From Dryas octopetala (taxonomy: Eukaryota; Streptophyta; Magnoliopsida; Rosales; Rosaceae): a DNA stretch of 64,000 bases. The translations under genes were made by a program, and so were the position numbers. The notes below the pieces were generated by a model that was not told the origin of the DNA, did no database searches, and was given only the letters and a program-made list of their open reading frames with translations. The stretch covers positions 565,501-629,500 of the forward strand of contig OY992836.1 of the NCBI GenBank assembly GCA_963921425.1. Direction: 5' to 3'. Numbering within the stretch: the first letter of the stretch is position 1; each line of letters begins with the position of its first letter. Shown here in pieces: positions 34,386 to 46,318 of this stretch.

Positions 34386-36916
34386 ATTAGGTTTTAAATT
34401 CCTGTAGACTCAGCACCTCGTGTGCATCCTTCGATGTGTGGAATGATTTTCCTCAGTTTGTATGGATATGCCTCCTCGACGTGGCTGACCTCTAGAAGTT
34501 TGTGGTAAGTTTTGGGGGTATAGTTTATTCGAATAACGTGAGTGTTTCGTTTACGGTACGCCTGTATTTTAGCCTTGACTCGTGCACTTCAAGAATAATT
34601 TTTGATCAGTACGTAAGGAGTTGGGATCGTGGAGAAGTACTTGGATGTTTAAACTTAGTTATATTTGTTTTGACTAATTGATCGAGAGAGCTTTGTTTAA
34701 AGTTTCAGTACGAAATAGTGAAATCAATTAGAGAAATCAAGTTTGAGTCTTATGAATAAAAGTATGATTTGATGTTAATTGGCCTAATTTGGTAAGAAGG
34801 ATGAGTAGAATTGGTGCAACTTGCTTGGAACAAGTAGTCGTGTAAAGGAAAGGTTGTGAACAATGTTCTTATTGGATTTATATTAATAGTAGAGGCCTAT
34901 TGGATGATGTATCTATTTTGAGCGAAGCTAAGTATCATTTGGGAAATTACGTTGGTAAATTGAAGGGAAGTTGATGAAATATGAATTCTTTTGTATCGTT
35001 ATGGTTGAGGGAGTATGAAAGTGTGTGTCTAGTTATTATAAGACAATATAAATTCTCAAGGGAAATTTCATTTGGAATTAGAATGGATCTTAAGCAAGTG
35101 TGAAGTAAGAGCAAGGAAATTACTGAGAATTAGATGTGAATGAAAGAAAGGCTTCGTGACTTGTGATTAAGTAGTATGTTCAAAGGATTGAAGTAATGTG
35201 ATATGTGATGGATGGTGCTAAGTGTGCTAACGGCATGGCACTTGAAATAAAGGATAAGAGTTAAGTATACTATGTTTATATATTGGAATAAGGATACTAT
35301 AAAAATGATTAAGAGGTTTATAAGTTTGATTTTATTTTTGAAGTTCATTGATGATAAGTAAGGAAGTTGTGAAGAGGGACATGCCCTTACAAGAGGATTG
35401 ACAAGAGACATTAGAAACTTATACGCGTATGAACGATGACGAAATCAAGCAAGTATTGAAAGTGGACATAAAGGAAACACATCACACGTCGATAGCGTAC
35501 TAAGTAATGATTACATTAAGAATGGACTGAACTTTTGTGATTCTAACCTTTCATAGTTGAGTTGATTATGACTTGATGGATAATAATGAAGAGTTTTACC
35601 ATTTTGGAGACTTAAGTATCATGTGATGGAAGGAAAGCTTGGTGTCTTGTGTTGAGGATAAATGTCCAAAGAATTGATAAATGTATAAGTTATGTTGGAT
35701 TGATGTCAGGCCTCGTTATAGAATGGAACTTGTAATTTGGGGTTGAGAATTGATGGATTATAGTAAAGATAAAAAAGGATAGATGTCTACGGATTGGATA
35801 TTGTATATGTGGAGGAAAATGTTACGATTTATGTCCTTATATGGTGACACTTGATTGATTTTATTTCATGTTTATGAATTGGAATAAGTATACCATAAGT
35901 ATGATTAAAAGTTTTTATGGATTGATTCTGTTTTGGAAGTTCATGGAGGAAAATTAAGGAAACTGAGTAGGGTGACATGACCGTAGGTGAGGAACGATAA
36001 TAAAATTAGGAGGTAGTAAGCATCTGGAAAGTGATAGCCCTAAGGTATTGGATGCTAGTAGTTTTGATTAAAAAAAAAGAAGTACATTGTTTGTCAGTAG
36101 CATGTGAAGTGGTAAATTAAGTTAGGGGTGAACCCGAAAATTTTAGTAACCCACTAAACTTTCACGAGTAGAGGTTAATGATTACTCGATGGATGAAATC
36201 ACAGTAAGGATGCTCGAAGTTGTCATCGGATTTTATCTTTAATAGTATTGGATATTGCTAGAGTTTACAAAGTCAATTAGAGTAGCGCAACGGAAGCATG
36301 GTGAGACTTAGACTGATCACCCTGACATGTTGTTAGTAAGGAGATTAGCGAGATCGATATGGAATGAGATAGCTTGGGCAAGATTTCGGGTTTTCTTTGG
36401 ATATGAAAACAAAATTATGGACTACAGTTATGAGTCATGCAAGTTGAGGACTTGCGGGTCAACTCAAGTAATTTAGCAAACAATTCGACTGTATATTGTT
36501 GTGGTCAAACAGCATAATACACGATCATGCACTGATAACGATCTTGACGTCTCATCTTGATTTTTTTTATGGACACGAAGACGCTTTCTCGTTACCTATT
36601 CGTGACATATACTTCCGCGGTACAATGATGAAATTTTTTATGGATCACCTAACAAATTTCAGGGCACGTCATCACCATAATTTTAAGACAGGAGCTTGTG
36701 GCTCACCTCTGGATATCGACATAGGGACAATCCACCTCGAATATGTTTGGATTAGAGAAGCGAGGTACTACATATAACGAGAGATTAACTTTGGTCAAGT
36801 CTCCCGGTTGGATCATACATTGGAGGAATCGGCTTCGAAAATGGATGGAAGATTTTGAATTAGAGGGTCACTTATCTTTTACGTTTATACTAAATTTCGA
36901 AGACGAAATTTTTGTA
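34386..36916 (+). other. LARD internal region, non-coding
   Basis: AT-rich, no frame resembles gag, protease, RT or integrase. The longest open stretches (36496-36777 and 36743-36958) do not resemble a known domain. The last 40 bases contain TTTCGAAGACGAAATTTTT, a motif found at the 3' end of Tekay/Del chromoviruses, the likely source of the element and perhaps of its enzymes. Confidence 0.75.
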
Positions 36917-36928
36917 AGGTGGGAAGGT
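36917..36928 (+). other. LARD polypurine tract
   Basis: AGGTGGGAAGGT-type purine run directly before the 3' LTR start TGTAACAACC at 36929. Confidence 0.82.
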
Positions 36929-39900
36929 TGTAACAACCCGACCCAAATTTCATTATGAATTTAAAATTTTATTGGTTGTGGACCTAAGAAGCAAGAAGAA
37001 AAGTTAAGTTGTGGGACCCAAGAAATTTTTTTTTAGTAAATTAATTGGGAGACAATAATAAGTTTTTGAGTTATAGAGACCTAATTGTAATTAAAATAAT
37101 TTTTGGTGATTAAATTTAAGTCATGAAAGATTTATTAGGAAATATTTGGAAGCATTTAAATTAAGTTGAATAATTTTCGTGGACTCAAAGTTTGAAGTTG
37201 AGGGGTAGGAAAATAGTACAAGGCAAGAGGAAGCCATAGGAATTTACGGAACATTTTTCAGACCTCAGATCCATTATTGGTGAATTAATTAAGGTGTGGA
37301 CGATTATGCCCTTAACAAAAAAAAAAAGTTTGGGTTTCCAAAGGGGTTTAATTGAAAAGTAATTTTAAAAATTTCAATATTGGTATGGTTGGAAAGTGCT
37401 CGTACTCACGAACGTGTAGGCGAAAACGGATCACGATTCGAGGTTACGTAGACAAAATTATGGGCATTTGAAGTTGGAGGGCATTATGGTAATTTTGTGG
37501 ATCAGCCATTTTAAAAACCAGCTGACCCTTTCTTCTCTCCCGCATAGCAGCAGCCCCTCCCCATTTTCCAGAAAATTCTTCCCGTTTTGACCACCACCCT
37601 CTCAACTTTGACCGGCCATAACTTCTTCGTCCGATGTTCGATTCATGCAAATTTGGTGGCTATGGCTTCGTATCGACTTCCTCTTTCTTTTGGTATATCA
37701 CATGCACTCTATCTCACACTGTACTGAGCGAATCGAAGCTCGAAAGGTGACGCCCCTAATGACGGTTTTTCACCGATTTCCGACGACTCCGGCCACCATT
37801 CATGGAGTTCTTGGCATGGAACTTCTTCTCTGTTCATGGGCTTCCAGTTCCAGGTCACCATTCATGTTTTAATTCAGTATTTTGATAGTTGCCATTAAAG
37901 CCACCATAGGTGCCGCAAATCCGACGTGTGTTCAGGCCATTTTCAGCCTCTTTTTGAGGTCGACCCAGGTATAAAAGTTGTTCCTCTCGTCATTATCTAC
38001 ATGTTTGTATATTTGTTTCACTCATATGAGAAGTTTGGGAAACGACCACTATTCACCGGCGTCAGCCACTGCAGGACCACCGCGCGTGGCGGCGTCTGGA
38101 GTGGTTTCGAGCAGGTTTCGACCCTCTCCCACCTCCTAGGACTATTTTTAGATTCCTAATGACCTATTGGTTGATTTTAGGGTGGATTGAAAGCTGATGG
38201 AGAACTCGAATTGGAAATCGAACCTCGAATAGACGTCTTAGTGATATGAAACTGACACTCGAATAAGCATCGGCTAAGGTATAAACTGTAACTCTCTTTT
38301 ACGTAATTGATTTGGAAATTTGGATTAAGAGTGAGAAGTGAGTTGGATAATTAAAGTTAATTGGAGTTTGAATTATAGTTATTGTTTGGTTTTTGGATTA
38401 ATTAGGTGACCGAGTCGCGAAGGTTATGGAACGCAAGAAAGGTATAATTCGTATCCGTCTAATTACGGATATTTCTATTTTGTGAGTGGATCGACTGTAA
38501 TTGAGTTAGACTGATGGTTGGTTGTTACTTGTGAATTAAGGAGGTTTGAAAAGCTCGAATATATGATCGGTTGGTTACCAAACGTGGAATCAAATTGAAA
38601 GAGAGATTTAGGTAAGTTCTCGATAAGGGTTTGACTCCTTGGTTTAATTTATACCAGTAGCATTAATTCTAAAGTGGGATTAATGTTCGGCATATTAAAG
38701 TAAGCGTATTTTTATATTAGGTCGATGGAGCTTCGTCTCTTGATTACCGTTAGTGGCGAACAAGTATTGAATTGTGAGATGGAAACAATCTCGGAAAGGA
38801 TTGTGCATAGCTTGGTTAATCTGTGAGTGGACTAACTTTTAATTTTTCTGAAATGTTTTATAAGTTGATGACTAAATTCTATTTCTTGGCTAAATGAGTT
38901 TGAATTTTAAGCTAAAAGATTTTGAGTTAGAATTTGGTTTTTTTAAAAAATCTTATCTCCTAAGTTTAAATTGATATATATGGTTTTTGTATTCAAAGTT
39001 TCTTGAATTTATGAATTTATGAATTTAGATATTGTGAGTTAAACAAATGCATATTCAAAGTTTCATGGATTTATGAATTTGGTTTTGCTAAAGAAAGTTT
39101 GAAAGTTTAAAAGGATATGAAAGGACTGAGTTTTATTTTTTATATATTTACAATGGGGTTATGGAAAAATGGTTTTCAAACCACCTTTGCAGTACCCTCC
39201 AGGTTATCAGATTGGATAGGTCTTTGGGACCCATTGCGGCACACACATAGGCTTTGGGCCGTGTGTCGTGATGCTTGACCCTTTGGGGGTTGGCTCTGCG
39301 TGCACGTAAGACAGAATTTGTGGCTCTGCGTGCACGTAAGACAGAATTTGTGGCTCTGCATGCGTACGACAAATTCTTGGCTCTGCGCGTGTTTGATAGA
39401 TTTTATGGGTAACTGACTGGTGTGTGTTTTCAGTTTGTAAGTATTTTAAGTGATGAGTTTTATGACAGCAGAGGTTTTAAGTGTGACGGTGTCAATTGAG
39501 CAGATTTATTGATTTTCAGTATATTGAGAGTGTTTGAGATGAAAGTTTTCAGCTTAAACTATTTATTTATAAATTGACAATACCGATTTTAGTTTGAGAA
39601 CTTGTTATTTTCAAATATTGATTTTCAACTTCAGATTTTATTATTTTACGAGTTTTCTTATGCATTGGGCATTTCTGAGGATTCGAAATAGTTTTATGTT
39701 CATATGTTTCTCTCATACTTTAAGCATGATTCGTGGTTTACAAGGAGATTTTGAAATAGACTTGTGAAATGGTTTTAAAACTGGAGGATTTCAAAGAGTG
39801 ATGTGAGGTCTTAGAGGAGATTTGATTTTAAAGGAATTTGAACGGATGAATAACTTAATGTCTTGTTTTTATATCTCGTCCACTCACTGAGAGTTATCTC

Positions 39901-40267
39901 ACATTTCCTTTATTTTGTTTATAACATTTTCCCCCAAGTGTTATAGATCGCTGAGGTTGGGCCGTACCACGTCGAGGCAGGACTTTCAGTTTTTCGGCGT
40001 CATTTCCCTTAAGTTGTGGAGATAACTTTTATTTTGTAATAGAAGTTTAGTTTTGCTCTGATTATCATGTGCCTTGGTGAATAAGAACTTTTTGGTTGTG
40101 GTAGAGGTGGTTGCTGATTTAGAAGTGTTTTTAACAGGTTTTTAAAATTCTGGGTTAGTCCATTTTCAGGGGAGGTTCTGCCGAATTTTCAGTAGGATTT
40201 TCCTTGATTTTGGACTCCCGCAGGACCTCTCTGGGTTTCAGGGTGGAATTCGGGGGCGGTCCTGTCA
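36929..40267 (+). repeat. LARD 3' LTR
   Basis: 3339 bp, collinear with 31081-34370. It is longer partly because its minisatellite (39291-39398) has one more 30-bp unit than the 5' LTR. Near-identical elsewhere. Confidence 0.93.
39291..39398 (+). repeat. LTR minisatellite with one added 30-bp unit
   Basis: Two identical units starting TGGCTCTGCGTGCACGTAAG stand side by side, where the 5' LTR has one; two more degenerate units follow. As both LTRs were identical at insertion, the extra unit arose (or was lost from the partner) afterwards. Confidence 0.88.
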
Positions 40268-43200
40268 TCTTCCACCATGAGTAATCTTTCAGGTAACACC
40301 ATTTGTGCCTCTTTTTTTAGCAAAAACCACACGTTGGATCCTTGATAGTGGAGCCACTGATCATATGGTTTGTTCAGTTACATGGCTTACTACTAGTTTC
40401 CCTGTTACTAACCGATTTGTGCATCTTCCAAATGGTGCTCTTGCTGCCATTACACATATTGGGAGTGTTCAATTCTCACCACACTTTGTCCTCCATAACG
40501 TTCTTTGTGTTCCTTCATTCCAATTGAACTTGATCTCTATTAGAAAAATTTCACAATATACTTATTATTTCACTCTTTGCTCATAATACTTATATGATTC
40601 AGGACCAACGATCGGGGAGGATGATTGGGATGGGAACTAAGCAAGGAGGACTTTACTATCTTGATACCTTGCAGAAAACTGAGTGCAATGCGGCAATTGT
40701 AGCAGCCAACCCGTTTTCTCAGCTTTGGCATCAACGTCTTGGCCATCTTTCCAATAAGAACTTTCGTTTACTTTCCAAAAAGAACTTTCGTTTACTTTCC
40801 AAAATTATTCCAAATATTCATTTTTGTGATGTTAAGGATTGCTTGATTTTCCCATTGGCTAAACAAACTTGCTCTCAATTTCCAATGAGTTCTATTCATA
40901 CTCATTCACCATTCGAGTTATTACATGTTGATATTTGGGGAGGGTATCATGTCCCTTCCATCAATGGGGTGCGATATTTTCTCACTATAGTTGATGATTA
41001 TACTCGTTGCACTTGGGTCTATTTGATGCTTTATAAATCTGATACATCTCATTTTCTCACTTCTTTCATTAACCTTGTTGAAACACAGTTTTCTACTAAA
41101 GTTAAAATTCTTCGCAGTGATAATGGCCCTGAGTTCGCATTGGCCAAATTTTATTCAGAAAAAAGGATTTATCACCAAACCAGTTGTGCTTCTACCCTGC
41201 AACAAAATGGGGTAGCCGAGAGGAAACATCGTCATCTTCTCAATGTGGCTCGTGCATTACTCTTTCAGGCTAACCTTCCAAAACAATTCTGGGGAGATGC
41301 CATTCTAACCGCAACTTATCTCATCAATCGTACACCAACGCCTCTTTTAAAAGGTAAGACACCTTATGATCATTTGCTGGTGTTTGGGTGTCTCTGTTTT
41401 GCCTCTACACATCATTATCGTCCCACCAAGTTTGATGCACGAGCCACCCGATGTCTCTTTCTTGGCTATCCCTATGGTCAAAAAGGTTATCGTATGTATG
41501 ATCTCACCTCGGGTAAAGTTTTTGTCTCTCGTGATGTTCTCTTTTATGAACATATTTTTCCTTTATCTTCTTCCGCTGCAGTTCCTCCCGTGTTCCCACA
41601 ACCACAAGAACTATTTTTGGAGAATTCTCCCCATTCAAGTTTAGCTGACACTGCTCAAGCAACAGCTCATATCAATCCCCTTGACATTGCTCAAGCACCA
41701 GCTACTCCTTCTTTTTCCGCTTCCAGTCTCTCCATGATGACCATACTCAATCCCTCTCCTCTCCAGTTCCCGCTGGATCACCTGCTTCTACCAGCGACAC
41801 TATCATACCTCGCGCGCCTAACCCTTCTCCACCTACCACCATTACCATGCCTATTCCTTCACCCTCTCCGTCTGCGGCTCCTACATCTACTCGACCCACA
41901 CGTGCCACACAAACGCCCGATTATCTCAATGAATATCATGTTGGTATTACTCTCCTTCACGTTCTTCCCCATCATCTAACTTGGTCGTGGTTCAATCTCC
42001 AGGTATTCCTTATCCCCTTTCTCATGTTCTTTCCTATGATGGTTTATCTTCCTCATATCGTGCTTTTACCATAGCTCTTTCTATCGAGACAGAACCTCGT
42101 TCCTTTTTACAGGCTGTTAAGGATCCCAAATGGCTCCATGCCATGCAGCAAGAACTTACTGCCCTTGAAGCTAATGGCACTTGGTCACTCTAATCATTAC
42201 CTCCCAGGAAGAAAGCCATCGGTTGCAAGTGGGTTTTATAAGATTAAACTCAAACCGAATGGGTCTGTTGACTGTTATAAGGCCCGTCTTGTTGCTAAGG
42301 GCTATAGTCAGATTGAAGGATTCGATTATCGGAAAACTTTTGCCCCTGTTGCCAAGCATGTCACCATTCGTCTTCTCCTTGCCATCGTTGCTCCCAAAAT
42401 TGGCATCTTCACCATCTTGATGTTAATAATGCATTCCTCTGATCTTAATGAAGATGTCTACATGACTCTACCACCCGGTTTCGGACGAAAGAGGGAGACT
42501 CGGGTTTGCAAACTTCACAAATCCTTGTACGGGCTCAAACAAGCATCTCGACAATGGTTCCTCAAGCTCTCCTTGGCACTGAAACAAGCAGGATTTCAAC
42601 AATCCAAAGCTGATTATTTCTTTTTCGTCCGATCCCGAGATGGTAACTTTACTACTGTTCTTGTCTATGTAGATGACATTATTTTGGCAGGTAACAATTT
42701 GCAAGATATAGAGGCAACCAAATCATTTCTAAAGCAGCAGTTCAAATTGAAAGATCTTGGTTCATTGAAGTATTTCTTAGGAATTGAGGTTGCTCAATCC
42801 AACAAAGGGATAGTGCTCTCACAAAGAAAATATGCTCTTGAGATTCTTGAAGATGCAGGCTATCTCGGTGCCAAACCAGCCTCATTTCTAATGGAACAAA
42901 ATATCTAGCTCTCTTAGTCGATCTGATGGTGACTGTATCAATGATCCTTCCTCATATCGTCGGCTTGTAGGACGGCTCATTTATTTAACAATTACACGTC
43001 CGAATCTTGTATATGCAGTCCATATCCTAAGCCATGCGTCCCACATCTAAAGGCTGCTCATCGTGTTCTCCGTTAGATTAAGAACACTCCTGGCCAAGGA
43101 ATTTTTCTCTCTGCCACAAGTTAGATACAGCTAAATGCTTTTTGTGATGCAGATTGGGCTAGATGCCCAGATACAAGAAGGTCTGTCACTGGATACTGCA

Positions 43201-43615
43201 TATTTCTCGAACAATCCTTAGTTTCTTGGAAAACTAAGAAGTAAACCACAGTGTCACGATCCAGTGCAGAAGCAGAGTACCGGTCCATGGCTGCTACATG
43301 TTCTGAAATTACTTGGTTAAAATACATATTGCAAGACTTCAGAATCACACATTCACATCCTGTCAAATTATATTGTGACAACCAAGTTGCTCTGCATATT
43401 GCTTCAAATCCAATTTTTCATGAAAGAACAAAGCATATAGAAATCGATTGTCATCTCGTCCAGGAAAAGATTCAAGAAAGCATGATCAAAACTGCACACA
43501 TCCCTACATTTCAGCAGTCAGCCAATATCTTCACCAAAGCCTTGAGTTCTTCACAATTTATGACTTTACTTGGCAAGTTGGGAATTATCAACATACATTC
43601 CAACTTGAGGGGGAG
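40268..43615 (+). pseudogene. Copia protease, integrase, RT and RNase H region (fossil)
   Basis: Protease: WILDSGATDHM at about 40329-40362. The gag-pre-integrase motif LWHQRLGHLSNKNF is near 40724-40768, the integrase core has DIWGGYHVPSINGVRYF (near 40930-40980) and a QQNGVAERKHRHLLNVARALL stretch (41200-41265). RT: VCKLHKSLYGLKQASRQWF (about 42505-42560) and the catalytic VYVDDIILAGNN (42664-42700). RNase [14 protein letters not shown] (about 43257-43300) and [15 protein letters not shown]. The copia sub-lineage is not certain; the RNase H wording resembles the Ale group. Several breaks lie between these parts. Confidence 0.9.
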
Positions 43616-43858
43616 TGTTGAGGAAAGTAAAGTCAACTAGACAACTGGAACAACTAGACAACAGGAGCAAATTCAAAGATCTCCTTGAATTACTGATGTA
43701 CAATAGCCATTTATATTTCATTTCCTTTACTGCATATATTGCGTTAATTTAGGCAGCTAGTCTAGGCTAATACTTAGGATCATGTTTCTTGTCTATTTTG
43801 TATAAAGGTCCGATGTACATCAATAGCAATTGTGAATTCATAATAATAAAGCTTTACA
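43616..43858 (+). repeat. Copia 3' LTR
   Basis: Preceded by the polypurine tract TTGAGGGGGAG. 243 bp; 17 bp shorter than the 5' LTR through one small length difference near the TTAATTTAGGC repeat. Confidence 0.92.
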
Positions 43859-43929
43859 GTCTTTCTAACATCAATTGCTCTATCTTTATTTTAATAGATA
43901 TAATGTTGAAGTGGTAGAAACTTTGATAG

Positions 43930-44076
43930 CTCTTTGTTGCTGGTATAAACACACTCTTGCAGACTGGGTTTGGGACTCGGTTGCCGATGGTGATGGGGGG
44001 CTCATATGCTTTGATTATCCCAGCAATTTCCATTGCTTTGTCCAGGAGGTTTAGTGTATACATAGACCCCCACCAG
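43930..44076 (+). pseudogene. NAT exon block 2
   Basis: 49 codons without a stop, from after TGATAG to before GTTGGT. It reads LFVAGINTLLQTGFGTRLP, then MVMGGSYALIIPAISIALSRRF, ending SVYIDPHQ. All of this follows NAT proteins closely, including the FGTRLP motif and the DPHQ intron position used in plant family members. In this frame the codons just upstream (43900-43929) include stops, so if the original exon began further upstream it is broken there; alternatively the acceptor is the AG at 43928-43929. Confidence 0.88.
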
Positions 44077-44319
44077 GTTGGTCTGACCGAATTTTTCATT
44101 GTTCTTTCTCCTAGTTTTAGAACTCTATTGGACTATACAAGAAAATGTATGGATGGTAAAGAAATGGTATACATGGAAGTGGTTTTCACGTACTCTTTCT
44201 TTCTATCCTGGATGATGACAAATAGAGGCAGTCTAATGCATGTGATGTCCTTGATATTTTAGTTTGTTTTTCCTTACACTCTTTGTTATGTTGTGTGATT
44301 TGTGTTTTAGAGGTTATAG
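44077..44319 (+). other. NAT intron with first copy of a host duplication
   Basis: Starts with the GTTGGT donor and ends with GTGTTTTAG followed by AGG, where the next exon's Arg would begin; 44147-44314 is copied at 59587-59754. The minus-strand LTR enters at 44320, directly after TATAG. Confidence 0.75.
44147..44314 (+). repeat. Left copy of a 168-bp host duplication
   Basis: Matches 59587-59754 with roughly a dozen differences. It holds intron sequence and the acceptor GTGTTTTAG. The copies were tandem neighbours before the LTR 44320-59573 was inserted at their junction (TATAG duplicated on both sides). Confidence 0.9.
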
Positions 44320-45059
44320 TGACAAGACCGTCTCGGGTTCCACCCTAAAACCCGGAGTAATCCTGTGGGATCCAAAGCCAAAGAAAATCCTACTAAAATC
44401 GACAGAACCTCCCCTGAAAATAGACTAACGCAAATTTTATAAAACCTATAAAGAACATTTCTAAAAACATCAAACGCCTTTATCACAATCAAAAAGGGTC
44501 TCAGACCCATCAGAAACATAATTTGGTCAGAAGTTCCAAGTTGTTTATCAGAGTCACTAATACAATAAGCATTACGCTAAAAACTAGAGAATTAAACAAG
44601 GTGGACCAATAGCCTACAATATCCAAGGAGTAAAAATGGAAGGTATGCATTGACGTAGAGTGGCGCGACCTCCACCACCGCTACTACCTGGCGGGAAAAA
44701 GATTTAAGACAAACAGAGAAATTGTGAGATAAATTTAATGAGTAGACAAGTTATGGAAACAAAACTTTTAAGTTATTTAACCTTTTTAGAAACCTTAAGA
44801 AAAATCAATTTTCACTCTAAGACCTCACATCACTCTTTGAAATCCCTAATTTCAAAACCATTTTACAATCTTTACGAAAGTTGTAAAACTATTTAAACTC
44901 AAGAAATTGAATAAATCAAAATACCACTTCTCAAAATCAATATTCTAAAATAAGAGTTATAAAAACACCATAATTGAAAATCTTATAACTCGAAAATGAT
45001 TTTTTCACTTAAACCTATATTTAGTAACTCCTGAAAATAATAATTAAATCTCACCATGC

Positions 45060-45200
45060 TTATACCCTGAAACCTGACCATACACCTGTGCAGAATTCCT
45101 CCATCGCACATGCAGGCAATATTCTAGCCACACACGTGCGGAGTAAAATCCATACACATGTAGACAATCCTGGTTATAAGTGCACGTAGAGCGACCCCAA
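45060..45200 (-). repeat. LTR minisatellite, degenerate
   Basis: Three or four weakly matching units with CCTGACCATACACCTGTG and GCACATGCAGGCAATATT wording, the equivalent of 12590-12760. Confidence 0.65.
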
Positions 45201-45827
45201 AGGACGAAGCATCCCGACACACGGCCTAAAGCTCATATGTGTATTGTGATAGGTCCCAAAGACCTATCAAATCTGATAATCTGGAGGGTACTACAAGGGG
45301 TGGTTTTAAAACCATTTTTCCATAACCAAATCATAAATCTTTTTCCCAAGAAAACAAGTCCTAATGCATAACTTAATTTAAATTCAACACGCATAATCCA
45401 ATCAAATCCTTTTGACCAATAACTAAATAATAAATAAACCATATTGATAAAGTAAGAAGCTAGTGTCCTTTCCAAAAGATCCATCAATTTAAACAAACCA
45501 TTAAATAAAGCCATGATTTAGAACTTATATGCAAAGGTATTTGAAAACCCGAAATCCAACGCCATTTACCAAAACCCCAAATCAATTTGTAGATAATTAA
45601 CATAATTTAATATTAAGGGAATTTCATAAATTCATTTGAAGACCAAGAATCCACCCACATTTATTATTTCTCAATCAAAACTCAATAACCGAAATAAGTC
45701 ACGGATTTCATAATTCATTTAAGGAAACAAGGGTCCACTCACTGTGAGAAGTCTAGTTCCGATCCTCCACCGGATCGTCGCGCACCTCGACAGTGTCACC
45801 TATAAACCACAAATTGGAAAATAAAAT

Positions 45828-46318
45828 GTTTTTTTTACTTAAATACCACCTGAACTATAGGGGCTGTGCTCCCGTACCACCCAAACTTTTTTTTTTTGTC
45901 AATTTACCAGCTGAAGTATCAATATGTGCCAATGCGGCACCTACAGTCAATTTTTCTATTAAATCATCAACTTTTTTCTCAAACTACCTACTTTTTCCTT
46001 AAGTATAATTAAGAAGAGAAAGGGAAGGAGAGGAAGGGAGACCAGCATCTTCGGGGATGGGTCGGCGTCGGGGGTGAGGGTGGGTTGGCTGAGTCCTTTT
46101 TTTATTGAGTTTATTTGGATTTTAGTTTTGTTTTTCCGATATTTTATAATATGAATTGACAATATTACCCTTCAAGTTAATAGAAAAATTGACAAAAATG
46201 GATGACTGGTGTCACATTGACACATATTGATACTTTAGGTGGTAAATTGACAAGAAAAAAAGTTTGGGTGGCATAGGAGCACACCCCCTGTAGTCCAGGT
46301 GGTATTGGGTAAAAAGCC
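45828..46318. mobile_element. Mutator-like MITE with long inverted ends
   Basis: 491 bp. The two ends are inverted copies of each other for about 90 bp: ATACCACCTGAACTATAGGG at the left and, on the reverse strand of the right end, ATACCACCTGGACTACAGGG; both then go through CCACCCAAAC and GTCAATTTACC-like segments. The flanks AAAATAAAAT (45818-45827 and 46319-46328) are a 9-10 bp target-site duplication, the length made by Mutator-type transposases. There is no room for a transposase, so it depends on another element. Confidence 0.85.

Larger units (their letters stand above)
31081..40267 (+). mobile_element. Complete non-autonomous LTR retrotransposon with 3.3-kb LTRs (LARD)
   Basis: LTRs at 31081-34370 and 36929-40267 start TGTAACAACCCGACCC and end GGGCGGTCCTRTCA. 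The 5-bp duplication TCTTC is perfect (31076-31080 and 40268-40272). An initiator-Met primer site follows the first LTR and a polypurine tract precedes the second. The 2.56-kb internal region has no recognisable gag or pol, so it must have moved with proteins from another element. In the first 520 bp I count about 7 substitutions and 2 run-length differences between the LTRs, about 1.5%, so it is recent relative to the copia element it sits in. The structure looks whole for a non-coding element. The 3' end before the LTR (TTTCGAAGACGAAATTTTT then a purine tract) is like Tekay/Del chromoviruses. Confidence 0.93.
29652..43858 (+). mobile_element. Ty1/copia retrotransposon, broken, carrying a nested LARD
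   Basis: Two short LTRs (29652-29911, 260 bp; 43616-43858, 243 bp) start TGTTGAGG and end CTTTACA. The flanks ATCTT (29647-29651) and GTCTT (43859-43863) are a near-perfect 5-bp duplication. The initiator-Met type primer site follows the 5' LTR and a polypurine tract TTGAGGGGGAG precedes the 3' LTR. Gag, protease, integrase, RT and RNase H come in copia order. Without the nested element (31081-40267) it is about 5.0 kb, normal for copia. By eye the LTRs differ at about 7 positions in 243 plus one small length difference, near 3%, so it is older than the LARD in it. The pol part is broken in several places. Confidence 0.93.

Noticed and set aside
36496-36958. Reading frames in the LARD internal region as remains of a protein
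   Set aside because: No similarity in wording to gag, pol or env motifs that I could see; composition is as in the flanking non-coding DNA.
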